Assembly (NCBI GenBank): GCA_018969885.1
Contig: JAGWXN010000148.1
Location: 1 to 8,174, forward strand
Reading direction: 5' to 3'
Origin: Betaproteobacteria bacterium
GTDB taxonomy: Bacteria > Pseudomonadota > Gammaproteobacteria > Burkholderiales > Burkholderiaceae
Length of the DNA: 8,174 nucleotides
A program made the translations under genes and the position numbers. Within the stretch, counting starts at the first letter, position 1. Every line of letters starts with the position of its first letter. This document shows, in pieces, positions 1 through 7,217 of the stretch. The notes under the pieces are model-generated. The model saw only the letters and a list, made by a program, of their open reading frames with translations, had not been told where the DNA came from and made no database searches.

Positions 1-1
1 G

Positions 2-448
2 CCGGTAGTTCAGGCGCCGGGCTTGCTATCGGCACGGCCCCCGCTCGCCACCGGCGTCACCGCCCGGGCACTGCTCGACGATCAGCCGCGACGCGAGCGG
101 CTGGTGATTGATGCGCGTGCACCCGAACGCTGGCGCGGCGATACCGAACCGCTTGACCCTGTCGGTGGGCATATCCCCGGCGCGCTCAACCGGCCACTGC
201 AGCTCAATCTGCGACCTGACGGCCGCTTCAAACCGGCCGAGGTACTGCGTGAGGAATTCACAGCGCTCCTCGCGGGCCGGAATCCCGCCTCGGTGGTGCA
301 CAGTTGTGGCTCCGGTGTCAGCGCCTGCCACAACCTGCTTGCGATGGAGCACGCGGGGCTCGCGGGCGCAAGCCTTTATCCGGGATCGTGGAGCGAGTGG
401 TGCGCCGACCCGGCACGCCCCATGGCCCGGGGTCCAGAAGCAGGCTAA
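2..448 (+). CDS. Rhodanese-type sulfurtransferase, C-terminal part (5' truncated)
   Basis: The reading frame is already open at the left edge (from base 2), so this is the C-terminal 148 residues of a longer protein. It is one full rhodanese domain: a VIDARAPERWRG segment, then GGHIPGALNRP (the typical rhodanese glycine/histidine turn), then the active-site loop CGSGVSA with its catalytic cysteine codon at 305-307, and a C-terminal LYPGSWSEW motif. A CGSGV(T/S) loop, unlike the CRKGVT loop of thiosulfate:cyanide rhodaneses, is characteristic of 3-mercaptopyruvate sulfurtransferases (SseA type), which move sulfur from mercaptopyruvate to a thiol acceptor via a cysteine persulfide. Those proteins are about 280 residues with two rhodanese domains; the inactive N-terminal domain would lie outside the window. 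Thr is replaced by Ser in the loop, a mild variant. A TTG at 23 could be mistaken for the start but lies mid-protein. Family is secure; substrate is inferred. Confidence 0.88.
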   Translation, partial: PVVQAPGLLSARPPLATGVTARALLDDQPRRERLVIDARAPERWRGDTEPLDPVGGHIPGALNRPLQLNLRPDGRFKPAEVLREEFTALLAGRNPASVVHSCGSGVSACHNLLAMEHAGLAGASLYPGSWSEWCADPARPMARGPEAG

Positions 449-556
449 AGCCTGGGCGCGGCGTCGATAGTCGCCAGTTTGTCGTCGTTACGCAGACGCG
501 GGGGCTGTTCTGTCTCTAGGCGTGCTGTTCTGTCCGCGCCTGATCCAGCCCGCCGC
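449..556. other. Convergent intergenic gap without a clear terminator
   Basis: This 108-bp stretch lies between two genes that point at each other. A perfect 5-bp inverted repeat (CAGGC, loop TAAA, GCCTG) at 441-454 spans the sulfurtransferase stop codon, but no T-run follows it on either strand. An 11-bp direct repeat, GCTGTTCTGTC, occurs at 504-514 and again at 524-534. No ORF, promoter or RNA gene is supported here. Confidence 0.5.
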
Positions 557-1345
557 TCAGTGCGCATGCGCCCCAGAGGTCAGCACCGCCACCATCAGGA
601 TGCCGGCAAACATCAGCGCCAGTTGCAGTAAGGAGTCAGGGCGGTGTTGGCGGCTTTGTCGGTGCAGGTCGGGTACCAGATCGGCAAGCGCGATGTATAT
701 GAAGCTCGCCGCGGAAACCATCAACACAAAGGGCAGCAAGGTGCTGCTCGCGGCAAACGCCAAATACCCCACCAGGCCTCCCACCACGCCGGCCACCGAC
801 GACAGCAGGTTGAAGGCGAGTGCGCGCTGGCGGGAATAGCCCGCATTGACCAGCACAATGAAATCGCCAATCTCCTGCGGGATTTCATGCGCGGCGATGG
901 CGAGCGCGGTAAGCCAGCCGAGTTTGATGTCAATCAGGAAGGCCGCAGCGATCATGGCGCCGTCGGCGAAGTTGTGGATCGCATCACCCACCAGGATCAG
1001 CATGCCGCCGGGGCCGGCCTCAGCCCGGTCATGGCCTTCATGGTGTTCGTGGCCGTCGCCCTCGTGATGGTGGCTGTGACGCAGGATCGCGAGTTTTTCC
1101 AGGAGGAAGAATCCGATCAGACCGGCCAGCAACGTCCAGGAAAGCGCGTGGATGTCCACGCCGGACTCGACCGCCTCGGGCAGCAGGTGCAGCACAGCGG
1201 TGCCCAGCAGCAGGCCAGCCGATAGGCTCACCAGCCGCGGCACGATGCGCGACAGGAGCGTGAGCGACAGCGCAGCGGCCGCTAAAACGCTCAGCGCACC
1301 CGCCGCCGCGGTGGCAAGCAGAATATGGATCAGCTCGGGGGTCAC
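557..1345 (-). CDS. ZIP-family divalent metal transporter
   Basis: A 262-residue integral membrane protein of the ZIP (SLC39) family, which carries Zn2+ and sometimes Fe2+ or Mn2+ into the cytoplasm. About eight hydrophobic segments are seen, near residues 5-30, 38-56, 68-86, 114-138, 142-165, 176-200, 203-224 and 238-256. The two metal-site helices are clear: HNFADG at 124-129 and HEIPQE at 153-158. A histidine-rich cytoplasmic-type loop lies at 90-105 (about eight His with acidic residues), as is usual between the third and fourth helices. The HNFxDG plus HEIPxEIGDF pattern and the SAGLLLGTAVLHLLPEA segment (42-58) resemble the KE4/ZIP7/ZIP13-like branch rather than ZupT, which has HNxPEG. 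The start is GTG at 1345; no ATG in frame keeps the first helix, and the ribosome site is weak. It sits 33 bp behind the dienelactone-hydrolase-family gene on the same strand. No Zur box was recognised. Metal specificity cannot be read from sequence. Confidence 0.92.
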   Translation of the reverse strand: MTPELIHILLATAAAGALSVLAAAALSLTLLSRIVPRLVSLSAGLLLGTAVLHLLPEAVESGVDIHALSWTLLAGLIGFFLLEKLAILRHSHHHEGDGHEHHEGHDRAEAGPGGMLILVGDAIHNFADGAMIAAAFLIDIKLGWLTALAIAAHEIPQEIGDFIVLVNAGYSRQRALAFNLLSSVAGVVGGLVGYLAFAASSTLLPFVLMVSAASFIYIALADLVPDLHRQSRQHRPDSLLQLALMFAGILMVAVLTSGAHAH

Positions 1346-1378
1346 GACACGCTCGCCCCGAGGACCCAGTGGGCTCGC

Positions 1379-2287
1379 TCAGACCCCATGCTTCTTGAAC
1401 CAGGCCTGGCAGCGCGTCCAGCCATCGTCGGCGGCGGCTTTGAGGTAGCTCGGCCGGTAGTCGGCGTGAAAGGCGTGGCCCGCTTCCGGATACACCACGA
1501 ACTCGGACGCCCGCGAGGCGGGTCCACCCGCCGCGAGCCGCTTCTTCATCTCATCGACCGTTGCCACCGGAATACCGGTATCGACGCCGCCGTAGAGCCC
1601 GAGCACCGGGCCGTTGAGGCTCGCTGCAATCTCGTAGGGATGCTGGGGGGTCATGGGCGAGGTATCGCCCGTCAGACGGCCATACCAGGCCACGCCGGCT
1701 TTGACGCGCGTTGAGTGGGCGCTGTAGAGCCAGGTGATGCGGCCGCCCCAGCAGAAGCCGGTGATGCCCAGGCGGTCAAGGTTTCCGCCCTGGGTCCCCG
1801 CCCAAGCCACCGAGGCATCGAGGTCGGCGATGACCTGCGCATCGGGCACCTTGGACACCACGTTCTTGAACAATTCGGGAACCGACGGATATTTCGTCGG
1901 ATCGCCCTGTCGCGCAAACAGCTCGGGTGCAATCGCCAGGTAGCCCAGCTTGGCAAAGCGGCGGCAGACATCCTTGATGTGCTCATGGACGCCAAAGATT
2001 TCCTGCACCACCAGAATCACGGGATGCCCTGTACCGCTTGCGGGCATGGCGCGATACGCGGGCATGTCACCACCGGCCGCGGGAATCTTCACTTCACCGG
2101 CGGTGAGGCCTGCCGTGTCGGTGGTGATGGTTTGTGCCCGCAGCGCGCCGGTGGGCATCACCGCCGCGGCAAATCCGCTGCCGAGCGCCGTCACAACAAA
2201 ACCGCGTCGACCCGGGGCGGTGGCCGCAGGGCTCAGGGAGTTCATCTCGTCGCGCAGCGCGCGGATCATCCGGTCATCAGCGTTCAT
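1379..2287 (-). CDS. Dienelactone hydrolase family protein with Tat signal
   Basis: A 302-residue alpha/beta hydrolase of the dienelactone hydrolase (DLH) family, which hydrolyses lactones or esters with a cysteine nucleophile. The triad is visible: Cys179 in GFCWGG, Asp236 in GGVDTGIP, and His271 in EAGHAFH. Glu96 in QEIFGVHEH matches the glutamate that activates the cysteine in characterised DLH. The N-terminus carries GRRGFVV (Arg27-Arg28), a hydrophobic stretch (about 29-45) and a likely cleavage point after ALRA (residue 51), so Tat-dependent export to the periplasm is inferred. The N-terminal region before the arginines is long (26 residues). The ATG at 2287 is chosen because AAGGA lies 7 nt upstream; Met7 and Met15 are possible alternatives and would still keep the signal. 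It lies 69 bp after polA and 33 bp before the transporter, so co-transcription is plausible. Clc-type chlorocatechol or other ring-cleavage genes are absent nearby, so the physiological substrate is unknown. Confidence 0.92.
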   Translation of the reverse strand: MNADDRMIRALRDEMNSLSPAATAPGRRGFVVTALGSGFAAAVMPTGALRAQTITTDTAGLTAGEVKIPAAGGDMPAYRAMPASGTGHPVILVVQEIFGVHEHIKDVCRRFAKLGYLAIAPELFARQGDPTKYPSVPELFKNVVSKVPDAQVIADLDASVAWAGTQGGNLDRLGITGFCWGGRITWLYSAHSTRVKAGVAWYGRLTGDTSPMTPQHPYEIAASLNGPVLGLYGGVDTGIPVATVDEMKKRLAAGGPASRASEFVVYPEAGHAFHADYRPSYLKAAADDGWTRCQAWFKKHGV

Positions 2288-2290
2288 GGT

Positions 2291-2300
2291 CAGATCCTTC
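2291..2300 (-). promoter_or_regulatory. Shine-Dalgarno site of the dienelactone-hydrolase-family gene
   Basis: On the minus strand the sequence GAAGGATCTG ends 3 nt before the ATG at 2287, which puts AAGGA about 7 nt from the start. This is one of the clearest ribosome sites in the window and supports the longer start over Met7 or Met15. Confidence 0.6.
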
Positions 2301-2356
2301 AGTGAGGAAAGTGGAAGAGGCCAGGAGAAATTGAGTAAGGAGAGATCATGGGGCGG

Positions 2357-5203
2357 TCAATGTGCCTGATCCCAGTTGTCGCCGACACCGGTTTCAACCT
2401 CCAGCGGAACCTTGAGGCTCGCCACACCGGTCATCAGTCGGCCAAGGGTTTCGCGGACCGTCTCCACTTCGGGTTCCGGTACCTCGAGCACCAGTTCATC
2501 ATGCACCTGCATGATGAGCTTCGTGTGGAGCCCCGACTGTTCTAGCCAGCGCTCAACTTCGATCATGGAGAGTTTGATCAGATCGGCTGCGGTGCCCTGC
2601 ATCGGCGCATTGATCGCTGCGCGTTCGGCGGCCGCCCGCCGCGGACCGCTGGGACTCGCGATTTCGGCAAGCCACAGCCGCCGGCCGAAAACGGTTTCGA
2701 CATAGCCCTGTTCGCGGGCCCGCACGCGGGTCTCGTCCATGAAGCGTTTGACGCCGGGGTAGCGGGCGAAATAGCGCTCGATGTAGTGGCGCGCTGCATC
2801 GCGTTCGATGCCCAGATTCGACGCCAGCCCAAACGCGCTCATGCCGTAGATCAGCCCGAAGTTGATCACCTTCGCATAGCGGCGCTGCTCGCTCGACACC
2901 TCGGCGGCCGGAATGCCAAATATTTCGGAGGCCGTCGCACGGTGCACGTCAATGCCCTCGGCAAAGGCCCGCAGCAGGCTCTCGTCATCGGACAGGTGCG
3001 CCATGATGCGCAGCTCAATCTGCGAATAATCAGCCGACATGATCCGGCACCCGGGCGGCGCCACGAAAGCCTCGCGAATCCGTCGGCCTTCGGGCGTGCG
3101 GATGGGAATGTTCTGCAGATTCGGCTCACTCGAGGACAGGCGCCCGGTGACCGCCACCGCCTGCGAGTAACTGGTGTGCACGCGACCGGTGCGCGGGTTC
3201 ACCATGCGTGGCAATTTGTCCGCGTAGGTACTTTTCAGCTTCGCCAACCCCCGCCAGTCGAGCAGCAGCCTCGGTAGCGGGTAGTCCTCCGCCAGCCGCG
3301 TGAGCACGTCTTCATCGGTGGAGGGTGCCCCGCTCGCGGTCTTCTTCAGGATTGGCAGTCCCTGCTTCTCGAACAGGATTTCGCCCAACTGCTTGGGCGA
3401 GCCCAGGTTGAAGGGCTGGCCTGCAGCCTCATGCACGCGGGCTTCGAGCTCGAGCAGCTTTCGCCCCAGCTCATCGGACTGCCGGGCAAGCGCCTGCGAA
3501 TCAATCAGCACGCCGCGCCGCTCCATACGCTGCAACACCCGCGAGACCGGGATTTCGATGTCGCGATAAATGCGCTCCAGCGCAGGCTCGGCACTGACTC
3601 GCGGATGCAGTGTCCGGTGCAGATGCATCGTGACTTCGGCATCTTCGGCCGAGTAGAGCGTCGCGCGGTCGACCGACACCTGCTCGAAACCAATCTGTGC
3701 CGCGCCCTTGCCTGCCACGTCTTCATAGCGGATGGTGCGCCGGTTGAGATGACGCGTGGCGAGAGAATCCATGTCGTGATTGCGATGCGCCTCGAGCACA
3801 TAACTCTGTAGCAGCGTGTCATGCGCCACGCCCGCCAGCCGCACGCCATGGTTCTCGAGGACATGGGTGTCGTATTTCAGGTTCTGCCCGACCTTGGCCC
3901 GCGAAGCGTCTTCCAGCCAGGGCTTCAGGCGCTCAAGCACCCGGGCCAGGGGAAGTTGATCAGGAGCGCCGGTGTAGCGATGCCCGACCGGGATGTAACA
4001 CGCCTCGCCAGGCTCAATTGAAAACGAAAAACCAACCAGTTCGGCGGCCATGGGATCGAGCGAGGTCGTCTCGGTGTCGAAGGCCACCAGATCGGCTGCC
4101 ACGATGCGCGCGAGCCAGCGTTCAAGTGCTGGCTCATCCAGAACCGCTTCATAGCAACGCTCGGCCGGGTCGTCGGGAATGGGGTGCGGCGGCATCCAGG
4201 GCGCAAGCGCGCGCTGATCATGGGGGCTCGAAGCCGGAGCGCCGTCCGCAGAGACGCCGCCGATACCCACCGCACGCGAACCGCTTCCGGCGCCCGGCAC
4301 CGACTCGCCCAGCTTCGCTTCGAGCTCGCGAAGCCAGGTGCGAAAGCCGCACTTCGCAAAAAGCTCAAGCATGCGCGCATCGTTTTCCGGCGCAAGCGCT
4401 AGCGAATCAGTGATTCCGGTCACCGAGGCGCCCAGCTCACAGTCGGTGCGAATGGTCACGAGCGTGCGCGCCGTGGGGAGCCAATCGAGCGCGCGCCTGA
4501 GGTTCTCGCCCACCGCGCCCTTTACTTCAGCCGCGCGTGCAACCAGCTCGTCGAGTGAGCCGTATTCGGTGAGCAGCTTCACCGCAGTTTTGGCACCGAC
4601 CTTATCGACGCCCGGAACGTTGTCCACTGCATCACCGACCAGCGTGAGCCAATCAACGATCCGCTCGGGCGGCACGCCGAACTTGACCACCACCGCGTCG
4701 CGGTCCAGCCACTCGGCACCGCCGCCATCGCGGCTCATGGTGTTCACCAGCCTCACGTGCTCGCTCACCAGCTGAGCCATATCCTTATCGCCGGTGGACA
4801 CCACGGTGAGCCGCGCTTCGTCGTGGGCGCGTCGGGCGAGCGTTCCGATCACATCGTCGGCCTCGATGCCTTCCACCATGATGAGCGGCCAGCCCATGGC
4901 GCGCACCAGATCGTGAATCATCGGAATCTGCCGCGCGAGGTCAGCGGGCATGGCGCTTCGCTGCGCCTTGTATTGCGGATAGATCGCATCGCGAAAGGTG
5001 GGGCCGGGTGCATCGAACACCACCGCCCCGTGGGAGGCGCCCAGATTCAGCCGGGCGTCGGTTCGAAGCCTCCGAAGCATGGCCACCATGCCGTAAATCG
5101 CACCCGTGGGCTCACCCTCGCGATTACGCAGATCGGGAAGTGCGTGAAACGCCCGGTAGAGGTAGCTCGAACCGTCGACCAGCAGCAGGGAACCGTCAGT
5201 CAT
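2357..5203 (-). CDS. polA: DNA polymerase I
   Basis: A 948-residue three-domain DNA polymerase I that fills gaps, removes RNA primers and acts in excision repair. The 5'-3' exonuclease (about 1-295) shows VDGSSYLYRAFH, EGIEADDVIG (111-120), STGDKD (136-141) and GDAVDN (190-195). The 3'-5' proofreading domain (about 350-540) is intact: Asp376 and Glu378 in FDTET, Asp445 in NLKYD, and Tyr517/Asp521 in YSAED. The polymerase domain has motif A with Asp725 (ADYSQIELR), motif B with Arg774, Lys778, Phe782 and Tyr786 (RRYAKVINFGLIYG), and motif C His901-Asp902-Glu903 (QVHDE). Every catalytic residue is present, unlike the many family members with a decayed proofreading domain. A Gly/Ala/Ser-rich linker (about 300-345) explains its length slightly above E. 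coli's 928. ATG at 5203 is chosen because MTDGSLLLVDGSSY matches the family N-terminus; an in-frame GTG at 5284 would add 27 unrelated residues. It is divergent from thrB. No strong ribosome site is seen. Confidence 0.98.
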   Translation of the reverse strand: MTDGSLLLVDGSSYLYRAFHALPDLRNREGEPTGAIYGMVAMLRRLRTDARLNLGASHGAVVFDAPGPTFRDAIYPQYKAQRSAMPADLARQIPMIHDLVRAMGWPLIMVEGIEADDVIGTLARRAHDEARLTVVSTGDKDMAQLVSEHVRLVNTMSRDGGGAEWLDRDAVVVKFGVPPERIVDWLTLVGDAVDNVPGVDKVGAKTAVKLLTEYGSLDELVARAAEVKGAVGENLRRALDWLPTARTLVTIRTDCELGASVTGITDSLALAPENDARMLELFAKCGFRTWLRELEAKLGESVPGAGSGSRAVGIGGVSADGAPASSPHDQRALAPWMPPHPIPDDPAERCYEAVLDEPALERWLARIVAADLVAFDTETTSLDPMAAELVGFSFSIEPGEACYIPVGHRYTGAPDQLPLARVLERLKPWLEDASRAKVGQNLKYDTHVLENHGVRLAGVAHDTLLQSYVLEAHRNHDMDSLATRHLNRRTIRYEDVAGKGAAQIGFEQVSVDRATLYSAEDAEVTMHLHRTLHPRVSAEPALERIYRDIEIPVSRVLQRMERRGVLIDSQALARQSDELGRKLLELEARVHEAAGQPFNLGSPKQLGEILFEKQGLPILKKTASGAPSTDEDVLTRLAEDYPLPRLLLDWRGLAKLKSTYADKLPRMVNPRTGRVHTSYSQAVAVTGRLSSSEPNLQNIPIRTPEGRRIREAFVAPPGCRIMSADYSQIELRIMAHLSDDESLLRAFAEGIDVHRATASEIFGIPAAEVSSEQRRYAKVINFGLIYGMSAFGLASNLGIERDAARHYIERYFARYPGVKRFMDETRVRAREQGYVETVFGRRLWLAEIASPSGPRRAAAERAAINAPMQGTAADLIKLSMIEVERWLEQSGLHTKLIMQVHDELVLEVPEPEVETVRETLGRLMTGVASLKVPLEVETGVGDNWDQAH

Positions 5204-5325
5204 GGGCTGAGACCCGAAAGAGCGAGTTGTGGGAGGTTGACAGCCACGCGCAAGACATGCGGGAAAGCGTTGGAGGGCGGCCACCTGCGCGCTGAAGACG
5301 CCGCGGCCTCACGTAGAGGGCGCCG

Positions 5326-5334
5326 ATTATGTCA
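5326..5334 (-). promoter_or_regulatory. Candidate extended -10 promoter element for polA
   Basis: Read on the minus strand this is TGACATAAT: a 5/6 match to the sigma-70 -10 hexamer (CATAAT) preceded by the TGN of an extended -10 element. No good -35 box lies 16-18 bp upstream, which extended -10 promoters tolerate. Transcription would begin near 5319 and leave a polA leader of about 115 nt. The plus-strand reading of the same bases (GATTAT at 5325-5330) is a weaker 4/6 match that could serve thrB. This rests on motif match alone. Confidence 0.4.
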
Positions 5335-5379
5335 GAGTTCAACCTTCCAACCGACCGGTTCCGACAAGAATGCTGTCCG

Positions 5380-6354
5380 ATGGCTGTCTTTACTCCGCTC
5401 ACTGACTCCGACATCCGCTCGCTACTCGCCAGCTATCCAGTGGGCGAACTGGTGGGCTTTGAGGGCATCGCGGCCGGTATTGAAAACAGCAATTTTTTTG
5501 TTGACACCACCCGTGGGCGCTATGTGCTCACCATTTTCGAGCGCCTGTCCGCGCAGCATCTGCCCGCTTATCTCGGTCTGATGCGCCATCTGGCTGCGCG
5601 CGGCATTGCCTGCCCCGATCCGGTGGCCCGCCACTCGGGTGAGTTGCAGGGCACGCTGCATGGCAAGCCCTGCGCGCTGGTCACGCGCCTTACCGGCCGG
5701 TCGGTCGAACGCGCCACGACCGAGCACTGCGCTCGGGTCGGCGCGCTGCTCGCCGCCATGCACCGAGCGGCAGCCGATTTCACTGCAATGCCCGACAACC
5801 CAAGGGGCCGACGCTGGTGGGCGCAGACCGCGCCCCAGGTCCACGGATTTCTTGATGCCTCGCAGCGCGCGCTGCTCGAGACCGAAATGGCCGAGCAGCG
5901 GGCGTTTTCGGTCAGCGCCGACTTCGCCGCCCTGCCCGGTGGGCCGGTGCATGCCGACCTGTTTCGCGATAACGTCCTGTTCGGTGAGCCTCTCCCGGGC
6001 GTAACCGCACCGCCGCTATCCGGTGTGATCGACTTCTACTTCGCCGGCCGCGACAGTTGGCTCTATGACCTGGCCGTCACGGCGAACGACTGGTGCATCG
6101 ACGAGGCGAGTGGCGAATTCGATCGCGATCGCCTGCATGCGCTCCTCGGAGCCTATCGCCGCGAACGCCCGCTGACCGCACCCGAGACGCGTGCCTGGCC
6201 TGTGATGCTGCGCGCGGCCGCGCTCCGCTTCTGGCTCTCCCGGCTTCATGACCTCCACTGTCCGCGACCGGCCGAGGTCATCCAGCCCAAGGACCCGGCA
6301 CATTTCGAGCGTATATTGCGCGCGCGGCGCCTGCGCGTTCCGGCGCCCGATTAA
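5380..6354 (+). CDS. thrB: Homoserine kinase (ThrB, APH-like fold)
   Basis: A 324-residue cytoplasmic kinase that phosphorylates L-homoserine to O-phosphohomoserine, the next-to-last step of threonine synthesis. It belongs to the aminoglycoside-phosphotransferase-like ThrB family of pseudomonads and betaproteobacteria, not the GHMP-kinase ThrB of E. coli. The N-terminus MAVFTPLTDSDI and the segment GFEGIAAGIENSNFFV (26-41) are family hallmarks. The catalytic loop is HADLFRDN (191-198, Asp193 as base, Asn198 for Mg2+), and Asp218 in VIDFYF is the metal-binding DFG equivalent. NDWC at 236-239 and RFWLSRL (283-289) are also typical. The start at 5380 follows the family N-terminus and a length near 316 residues; an upstream in-frame ATG at 5329 would add 17 residues (with a GAGG 9 nt before it) and cannot be excluded. 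It is divergent from polA and 41 bp ahead of the membrane-protein gene, probably one transcript. Confidence 0.95.
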   Translation: MAVFTPLTDSDIRSLLASYPVGELVGFEGIAAGIENSNFFVDTTRGRYVLTIFERLSAQHLPAYLGLMRHLAARGIACPDPVARHSGELQGTLHGKPCALVTRLTGRSVERATTEHCARVGALLAAMHRAAADFTAMPDNPRGRRWWAQTAPQVHGFLDASQRALLETEMAEQRAFSVSADFAALPGGPVHADLFRDNVLFGEPLPGVTAPPLSGVIDFYFAGRDSWLYDLAVTANDWCIDEASGEFDRDRLHALLGAYRRERPLTAPETRAWPVMLRAAALRFWLSRLHDLHCPRPAEVIQPKDPAHFERILRARRLRVPAPD

Positions 6355-6395
6355 CCTGCCGCGTCACCGCTTCGTCCGACCCCTACGCTTTCATC

Positions 6396-7217
6396 ATGCA
6401 GATTGCCCGCCTTCCCGCGACCACCGGCTTCCGTTGGGTACTCGATGGTTTCCGGCTGCTCCGCCGCCAGCCCGTTGCGCTGGTGGCCATCGCATTCCTG
6501 AACCTGGCCCTGATGGGCGTCTCGATGATCGTGCCCATCATCGGCTCGCTCGGCCCGCTGATTCTTACCCCCATTTTCATGGTGGGAATGATGCAGGCGG
6601 TGCGAACCGCAGAGGCCGGCCAGAATCCCTCACCCCTTACGCTCTTTGCGGGCTTTCGCGACGACCGCGGACGTGCCTGGAAGCCGCTCCTCGGATTGGG
6701 CGCAATCAACGCAGCCGCCACTGTGCTCGCGCTGGCTGCCTCGGCCATGGCGGGCGGCGATGCATTGGTTCAGATGGCAACCGGCCGACTCGACCCCAGT
6801 GACCCCCGGCTGAACGACGCAGCGCTTGCGGGCGCGCTCGCGGTCTTCATCCTCATCTATCTCCCCATCCAGCTTGCCACCTGGTACGCGCCGCTCTTCA
6901 TTGCCTGGGACCGGGTGCCGCTGATGAAGTCGATGTTCTTCAGCATCGCTGCCATCCTGAGAAACCGCTGGGCGTTTCTTGCCTACGCGTTGGGCTGGGT
7001 GGCGTTCGCGGTGGTGGCGTCGATCGTGCTGCGTCTCTTACAGGGGCTGCTCGCGGGCTCGCCGCTCCTGTGGTCAGTGGTGCTGATGCCGCTGTGGCTG
7101 GTGGGCATCACTGCCGTGTACTGCTCGTTCTGGGCGACCTACCGCGACGCGGTCGACCGCAATCCCAGGCCGGCCACGCCCGACACTCAGCCGCCGGAAC
7201 CACCGCCCACGCCATAA
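6396..7217 (+). CDS. BPSS1780-like integral membrane protein of unknown function
   Basis: A 273-residue inner-membrane protein resembling, from memory, the BPSS1780 family, which has no assigned function. The N-terminal signature PATTGFRWVLDGFRLLRRQP (7-26) precedes roughly six hydrophobic segments at about 27-49, 50-68, 97-119, 144-171, 191-217 and 222-246. The loop with FAGFRDD (84-90) is positioned as in that family. The soluble C-terminus (about 252-273) is proline-rich and ends PEPPPTP; its last codons overlap the opposite-strand isomerase gene by 31 bp. The ATG at 6396 lacks a recognisable ribosome site, but it is the only start preserving the N-terminal signature. Position 41 bp after thrB suggests co-transcription and possibly translational dependence on thrB. 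Association with thrB is commonly seen in betaproteobacteria as far as I recall, but nothing in the sequence links it to threonine metabolism or transport. Confidence 0.82.
   Translation: MQIARLPATTGFRWVLDGFRLLRRQPVALVAIAFLNLALMGVSMIVPIIGSLGPLILTPIFMVGMMQAVRTAEAGQNPSPLTLFAGFRDDRGRAWKPLLGLGAINAAATVLALAASAMAGGDALVQMATGRLDPSDPRLNDAALAGALAVFILIYLPIQLATWYAPLFIAWDRVPLMKSMFFSIAAILRNRWAFLAYALGWVAFAVVASIVLRLLQGLLAGSPLLWSVVLMPLWLVGITAVYCSFWATYRDAVDRNPRPATPDTQPPEPPPTP

Noticed and set aside
441..454. Possible terminator hairpin CAGGC-TAAA-GCCTG
   Set aside because: The stem is only 5 bp and there is no U-tract in either direction, so intrinsic termination is not supported.
644..1225. 193-codon plus-strand ORF
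   Set aside because: It lies entirely opposite the ZIP transporter gene; its product has biased, low-complexity composition and no family resemblance. Long antisense frames are expected at this GC content.
1715..2305. 196-codon plus-strand ORF
   Set aside because: It is the reverse of the well-supported dienelactone-hydrolase-family gene and shows no recognisable domain.
2348..2545. 65-codon plus-strand ORF with an AAGGAGA sequence just upstream
   Set aside because: The ribosome-like site is attractive, but almost the whole frame is antisense to the conserved C-terminus of polA, including motif C, and the product shows no recognisable features.
5237..5242. Perfect -35 hexamer TTGACA on the + strand upstream of thrB
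   Set aside because: No acceptable -10 hexamer follows at 15-19 bp; the bases there are GC-rich.
5204..5284. GTG start for polA at 5284, adding 27 residues
   Set aside because: The extra residues do not resemble the N-terminus of DNA polymerase I, which begins right at the ATG at 5203.
4757..5581. 274-codon plus-strand ORF running from within polA into thrB
   Set aside because: It overlaps two certain genes in wrong frames, and its product resembles nothing I know.
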